Shown here piece by piece: positions 59,101-64,000 of a stretch of DNA of 64,000 bases. The notes beneath the pieces are model-generated. The model had not been told where the DNA came from. It worked only from the letters and a program-made list of their open reading frames with translations, and did not search any database. Position numbers and translations under genes: made by a program. Source of the stretch: Polytrichum commune (Eukaryota; Streptophyta; Polytrichopsida; Polytrichales; Polytrichaceae); contig OX485806.1 in assembly GCA_950295325.1 (NCBI GenBank), positions 40,674,001 to 40,738,000 of the forward strand. The letters run 5' to 3'. How positions within the stretch are numbered: position 1 is the first letter of the stretch; every line of letters begins with the position of its first letter.

Positions 59101-59479
59101 ACAAAGCCTCCTCCAAAACAAAGCCTCCTCCGAAACAGAGCTCCTCCTCGAACACAGCGGACGAAAACGCGAAGCAAATTGAAACCCTAGCCATCAACAA
59201 ACGGGCGTGGGGAAGACGACCCCAACGACATCACGTTCCTTTTGCATCCATTTTTGGACTAAAGAAAATCCCAGTTATCATCCATCCCCGTGAGTCCTCA
59301 ACCCATTTACATACCATACTAAACATAACTTCTAGGATCCTTATCTTCAGCCCCTATATTAGTTTTACAAAAAAATAATGGCCCATGTTTTATGTGCATC
59401 TAACTTACTTATAATTTCATTGTCTACATTTAATGGCCCCTTCATTATTTGGAATTCCTTTATAATTTTTATTTCAAAT
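56125..59479. other. 3.4-kb stretch without a recognised gene
   Basis: Short frames (for example 58096-58323, with one hydrophobic stretch) show no family match and were not called. A 39-bp tandem duplication (GGCATCTCTCTTAGTGTAC) lies at about 58638-58716, a poly-C run at about 58052-58064, and a GAAACAAAGCCTCCTCC repeat at 59095-59150. Confidence 0.4.
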
Positions 59480-59839
59480 GATTTTAATCCTCTCTATATT
59501 ATGCCGCACGTCGTTTTTAAAATGCACTAAGTGATCTACCCGTGGAGTCGGTCGACCGAATCCCGACCCCATCCCATGGGCAAGCTGTGGATGACCCTCA
59601 ATCCATGGTGGCACAGGATTTAGGTCGGTCGATCCAAACCCCCTACTAAAATATTTTGTGGAACTATTTTTGGTCTTGCGCACAATATTGGGAGTTCACA
59701 TTTTAGTTGTGTTGCAAATGTTTTTATACTCGGTGTCCCTATTGATCATGATGTCTTGCATTTAGCGATATTTGATTATTTTGGACCCTTGCATTGTGTC
59801 CATGTGTGTTGAGGTTTCATGTGCATGTGTGTAGGCGCA
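59480..59839. repeat. Decayed type 3 palindromes in the leader of the 59.8-kb fragment
   Basis: Two degenerate dyads, GAGTCGGTCGACCGAATCC near 59547 and TTAGGTCGGTCGATCCAAAC near 59620, lie upstream of the acceptor (GTGTGTAG) that precedes ATG 59840. They link this gene copy to the type 3 element. Confidence 0.6.
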
Positions 59840-61320
59840 ATGGAGGGAGTTGATGGAAGAGGGGATTCCTTCTCTGAAGACATGGGCAACACCCAATCTT
59901 CGTCTGGGGATGAGCTAGACATTGTCGGGGAGGATAGTTTTGATGACAGTGCAGATGAAGGTCATTTGGGGAGTCCTTCGCCATCTGCCCCTTCTTGCCC
60001 CATTGTGGAATGTGCAGGGCTTTCACGAGCTTCATGGGTGAATTTGGATGTGGTACTTGTTAATGACAATGGAGTTGCTGTGGCGGAGGGTATTTGTCGT
60101 AACACACATCCACAAGATTGCATTGATGAAAACCCCCTTGGCACCGAGGACGTTGGAGTTGTTATATTGGAATCACTCGTACATTCCGAAGTGAATCCAA
60201 CTCATAGGTTGTCGCAACCCTTGCTAGCTCAATTAGCAATCTTGCGAATTTTCCTTTCTAGCAAAGGTTACGAGCGCTAACCCTTCGCATTCCGCCATGC
60301 TAATGGTTAGCTCCTCCTACCCCGGACCATATAGTTCATAGAAGGGGAACCAACCCTCCTACTTTGCTTTTGGGACTCACCCCTTAATCGGTAACCCATT
60401 TCTTGGATGTGGACTTCCATCCATGGGAAGTCCAATCCTATGTTGATCATCGCATTGCCGGAGCAACACTACAACAACCCGAAGCATACTAGGCAACTAT
60501 GGCCTCACAATGGGCCAATGCCCATGGAGGCCGTGCCGTTCGGCCTCGGGTGGGTGAGGCCACACCACCTCACCCATATAAGCCTCTAGGACTTCACGCG
60601 GGGCCCCTACCCCACCGTCAACCAACCTCTTGTCTCTCTACCAAGAGTTGGGGCCAAGTGGACATTTTCCTTTAGCTGCTGGGCCTAGAACCCCCCAGCA
60701 GCTTCAGACCATCATAACTTCCTTGTATGATGTCTGATCATAACAACCAACCACTCCATCTTCATCTACGCTTCACTTAGATGCCGATGGACTAATCACT
60801 TGCCCCATTCGGGCAAGTATTGAGGAAGTTATGCCTGTTTGAACCTTGGCAGTCCCGGGAATCACTCCCAGGCACTGCTGTACCAGGGCGCTGTCCCGGG
60901 ACAGCGCCCCACTCAAATGGCCATAACTCCTAGCTCACACCTCCGATTGAGGTGTTCTTGAGCTTTCTAGAATCACCACGCCATGAGCTACGCATAACTC
61001 ATGGCCTTACCCTTGTGCCTCCTAGTCTTCGTGGGTGGGAGGCGTTCCCAACGCCCGGGGCCCTCACCCACACTAGGATCACTTGGGCCCTCTCACCAAC
61101 GGCGCCACAAGTCCCGGGTGTCACTCCGGGGTCCCCCTTGTGCCCATGGTGTTTCGGGCACTCCTCATGGACAGGTGCGCGACATAGGTTCTCGTTGCGA
61201 AGGTGGCCGTTGAGGAATGTGACAATTGAGGGGGTTAGCTTGCATGACCATGAGCGACGACACATCCAAATCCAACAGGAGCTCCAACCAAACATTCGGC
61301 CACGCAAAGGCCTACTGTGA
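59840..61320 (+). pseudogene. Truncated DUF7869-like gene fragment (type 3 element), split by a solo LTR
   Basis: ATG 59840 opens the same N-terminal region as the other two copies (W-V-N-L-D-V-V-L-V-N, then C-I-D-E-N-P-L-G). The frame stops at the solo LTR 60210-61184 and resumes after one copy of the TAGGT duplication with F-S-L-R-R-W-P-L-R. It ends in a stop at 61318-61320, where similarity to the paralogues (R-P-R-K-G-L) also ends. Only about 165 of nearly 1000 residues remain. The body of the gene is missing, replaced by LTR-like DNA. Confidence 0.9.
60210..61184 (-). mobile_element. Solo LTR (975 bp) with TSD TAGGT inside the DUF7869-like fragment
   Basis: It is the reverse complement of the 17032-18008 family: it starts TGTCGCAACC and ends GGTGCGCGACA. 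The duplication TAGGT lies at 60205-60209 and 61185-61189. Confidence 0.95.
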
Positions 61321-63040
61321 GCCCAACATGGTGCCCACATGTGGTGATTAACTCTTTGAAACCAATTTTAATTTGACTTTGATGTGTTATGATTATTCAC
61401 AAAACATAAAAAGAGTGAAGTGTGGTTTGGATTTAAGTTTAGGCTTTAGAATGTGTTGGGTGGTTATTTCAAGGGTTAAGTTCAATAGGATAATGCCTTG
61501 ATTATGTGAGTAGGGGGTAAGGTGAGGCAAGGTGAGCTCCACGGGTTAAATGCCCACTTTTGGATCCACCTTGGTAGTTTAGGAAGAAGGAAGTTTGGTG
61601 GAAGGGGATTAGTCCCTACTTTGAAGGTGAAGGTTAAGGGATTGTGATTGGAGGTGCTAATCCTCTCACCCTATCCTCACCTCTCTCTCCCTTTCTCCCT
61701 CTCTCCCTCTTTGCTACTTAAGGTGTTTTCTCTCTCATTTTCCTCTCTCTCCCTCAAGCGCTCTCAAGGGAGCAAGTCCTTAATAGCTTGAGTCACGTGT
61801 GTAGGATATTAGTTTTAGTGGAGTTCATTAGTTAAGCTCTCTCTCTCATTGTCTCTAAAGGGGGTGAGTTCTTAGAACTTGATACAAGGGTGTGAAAGAA
61901 GTAGCTCTTAGAGTAGTTGTGTGTTAGATTAGTTTAGTTCATTAGCGGGTAAGTTAGCTCACTTATCCCAAAGTACAAGGGAGAAGGAATTAGGAGATGT
62001 GTGGATTAGTACTTAAGGTTGTACGATTCAACGGGGGTGGCTACCTTACTCGCTACCAGCTGCACTCTGCTGTCCGAGGCCTAACTGGGCAGTTGCATTC
62101 TGATGGCCGAAGCCCAACGGTGGTGGCTACCTTATTCGCTACCAGCTGCACTCTGCTGCCGAGGCCTAACTGGGCAGTTGCATTCTGATGGCCAAAGCCC
62201 AACGGTGGTGGCTACCTTACTCGCTACCAGCTGCACTCTGCTGCCGAGGCCTAACTGGGCAGTTGCATTCTGATGGCCGAAGCCCAACGGTGGTGGCTAC
62301 CTTACTCGCTACCAGCTGCACTCTGCTGCCGAGGCCTAACTGGGCAGTTGCATTCTGATGGCCGAAGCCCAACGGGGGTGGCTACCTGACTCGCTATCAA
62401 CTACAACTCTACTGGTCTAATGCCAACGGGGCAGCTGCAAGTAACTTTAATGGACCAAGGCAAATCTTGGAGTAAGCCCGGGCTAGCCTTGTTAGGCCTT
62501 AACTTAACGAATCAAGATATAGTAACCTTAGTGCTTCACCACAATTTAACCTTGTACCACAATAGAATATTTTAGAATATTTTAGACCTTAGGTAAGTAT
62601 GGGATTCATTAGGCTAGGTATGGCATGTGTGATTTTCGGTTGTATTGGTGCTTGAACCATTAAGAAAAGTGTTTTTCAACACTCGAACCCAGTGGTCAAA
62701 ACAAATCACTTGGATTACTAATGGAGAAGGTGGAGGACATCCGCGGTGGCGAAACAAAGGAGGTTAGGCCGATGGAGAAAGTGGGCGACTCTAGTAATGG
62801 AAGAAGGAAGAAGAGGATAATCAAAGGCCAAAGGGGAATATCTTTGAGAGCTTGTGTTGCCAAGGCCGCCGGTTGGACCCTTGAGAAAGCCAATTCGGCT
62901 ATGGGTCAAGAGGCTACCATTAATAAACGAAGTGATTCAAAATGACATGAATGCCTTGGGATGTTAAGGGAGCATTTTCAATACACAAACAATACATGTG
63001 ATTCTCAAAACCATCACCCGGACTAGGACGCTTAAGGGGG
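61321..63040 (+). mobile_element. Retroelement-like insertion with an 88-bp tandem repeat
   Basis: The DNA is non-coding with CT-rich runs (61680-61760). From about 62034 to 62395 a unit of about 86-88 bp (GCTACCTTACTCGCTACCAG, then GGGCAGTTGCATTCTGATGG) is repeated four times. A short plus-strand frame at 62721-62945 shows no recognised family. The segment interrupts both the DUF7869-like fragment (left) and the 5' part of gene C (right), so it probably replaced DNA there. Borders are approximate. Confidence 0.4.
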
Positions 63041-64000
63041 GTGGGTTTGGCCTCACAAGGAGGTTCTAGAAGTGCGCCGCGGCCAGTGCCTTCAGCTAGC
63101 AGATTGTCAGAAGGGCCAAGCAGACACTCCACGCCATCTAAAAGAATTAGGGACGATATGGAGAAGTCTGGTATCACGGAGACAGCTGAGGTCAACTCGT
63201 CGCCTGTCATGCCGACTCCTTTGAAAAAGGGAGAAAACCCTGATGCGGCAAAGGCAACTCGTATCCTTCGCGACTTCAACAATTACTCGAAGGATTGCTG
63301 GCCCATGGAACGGCACTTCACCTTCAATGTGGACTGCTTCAAATGCGAGAAATCCCCCAACAAGTGGGTGGTGAGGTCACGTGAAAGCGGAGGTGTGAAG
63401 TGGCAAATCAACAACTTGATGAATAACGTGAATTGGGATAGGCAAACTGTGTGTGTTATGCCAAAGGGTTTCACTTCCCGTCCCACGGAAAAAGATTGGG
63501 CAAGAATCCAGAACGGGGAGTTTTGGATTATTGATGGACAGCACAGCTTGGAGGCATCGCAGATCATCTTCAAGGATGATAACTTCCAGCATGAGCTCAA
63601 GGGGGACCTGCGCTACTGGAAGGCGTTCCTAGTGTGGTCAGACGACTAGGACAAGCTCCGGAAAATTTCGACATTTTTGAATTCCGGGAATAAAATCAAG
63701 GCGTTTGAGGCATCATGGGCAGCAAACATAGTGGCTGCGAGAGACGTGTGGGTGGCACACGGGTGCCCACCAAAGGAGAGGGAGAATGCAAAAAACCAGT
63801 CTCCACAATGGAAGGTAAGTTTACGAACGATCGTTTGTAAACATCTGGTTCCTTTTCAACATTCTTGATCATTTTATTTACGAACGTGCGTTCGTATTTG
63901 GTAGCCCGCTGACATTGCTTTCTAATGCAGGCGTTTTGCGATGCGATGGTGGACAAATTCTCTTCCATCGACATGAAGTCCACTTCAACGAAGTCAGTGC
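63041..64000 (+). pseudogene. Gene C: partial ParB/DGQHR-like gene (type 2 palindromes), cut by the window edge
   Basis: The first exon is open from about 63041, with its 5' end missing, to donor 63815. Exon 2 starts at 63931 after TAATGCAG and runs off the window. The exon has I-I-D-G-Q-H-S-L-E-A-S (about 63529-63561) and D-C-W-P-M-E-R-H-F-T-F-N-V, aligning with genes A and B throughout. TAG at 63647-63649 interrupts the frame shortly after the DGQHS motif. The intron and its phase match intron 1 of genes A and B. It lacks the start codon and the first 200 or so codons. Confidence 0.85.
63819..63898. repeat. Two type 2 palindromes in intron 1 of gene C
   Basis: Dyads at 63819-63842 (arm GTTTACGAACG, centre AT, one mismatch) and 63877-63898 (centre TG) lie in the 116-bp intron 63815-63930. 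The arm is the one seen around the 34-kb DUF7869-like gene. Confidence 0.95.

Overview
This is nuclear DNA of a eukaryote, most likely a land plant. Introns have GT..AG borders, plant telomere-type CCCTAAA motifs occur inside the window, plant-type LTR retroelements are nested in one another, and there is a decayed plant-type leucine-rich-repeat gene. A seed-free plant (bryophyte, lycophyte or fern) is my guess from the style of the LRR and transposon proteins; the species cannot be named from the sequence. Almost everything recognisable is transposon-derived.

Layout. 1-2440: satellite of about 170-bp units. 4.7-8.4 kb: an intact three-exon MULE/SWIM transposase-like gene. 9.0-14.0 kb: a decayed Ty3/gypsy pol and nested LTRs. 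14.0-18.3 kb (minus): decayed gene A, with a ParB/DGQHR-like motif, split by a solo LTR. 18.3-28.7 kb: palindrome arrays at both ends, with a low-complexity tract, a TIR element and a retroelement gag-like gene between them. 28.7-31.8 kb (plus): an intact DUF7869-like gene. 32.5-33.9 kb: LRR pseudogene between two outward CACTA-type termini. 34.3-37.4 kb (minus): a second DUF7869-like gene with one nonsense codon. 37.9-39.2 kb: palindrome array. 40.6 kb: a third CACTA-type terminus. 45.0-50.8 kb (minus): gene B, complete in structure, joining the DGQHR-like region to a C-terminal FCP1/NIF phosphatase-like region. 51.1-51.4 and 55.7-56.1 kb: palindrome arrays. 59.8-61.3 kb (plus): a DUF7869-like fragment split by another solo LTR. 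63.0-64.0 kb (plus): gene C, a third DGQHR-like copy running off the window.

The main result is a candidate new transposon family. Two gene families (DGQHR-like/FCP1-like and DUF7869-like) lie head to head and are accompanied by dozens of 20-30 bp palindromes built as arm-CG-NN-CG-arm. The palindromes lie in 5' leader introns, in internal introns at conserved positions, and twice in frame inside an exon. Each element has its own arm sequence: type 1 TTTACGGACG, type 2 TTTACGAACG, type 3 TTTGGGTCG. Within each type one DGQHR-like gene pairs with one DUF7869-like gene: A with the 28.7-kb gene, C with the 34-kb gene, B with the 59.8-kb gene. The outer ends, where seen, carry the terminus CACTATATTCGTTAA. 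The simplest reading is CACTA-like elements whose own proteins recognise a self-specific palindrome; the function is inference. Five of the six transposon genes are decayed, mostly by nonsense codons compatible with single C-to-T or G-to-A transitions.
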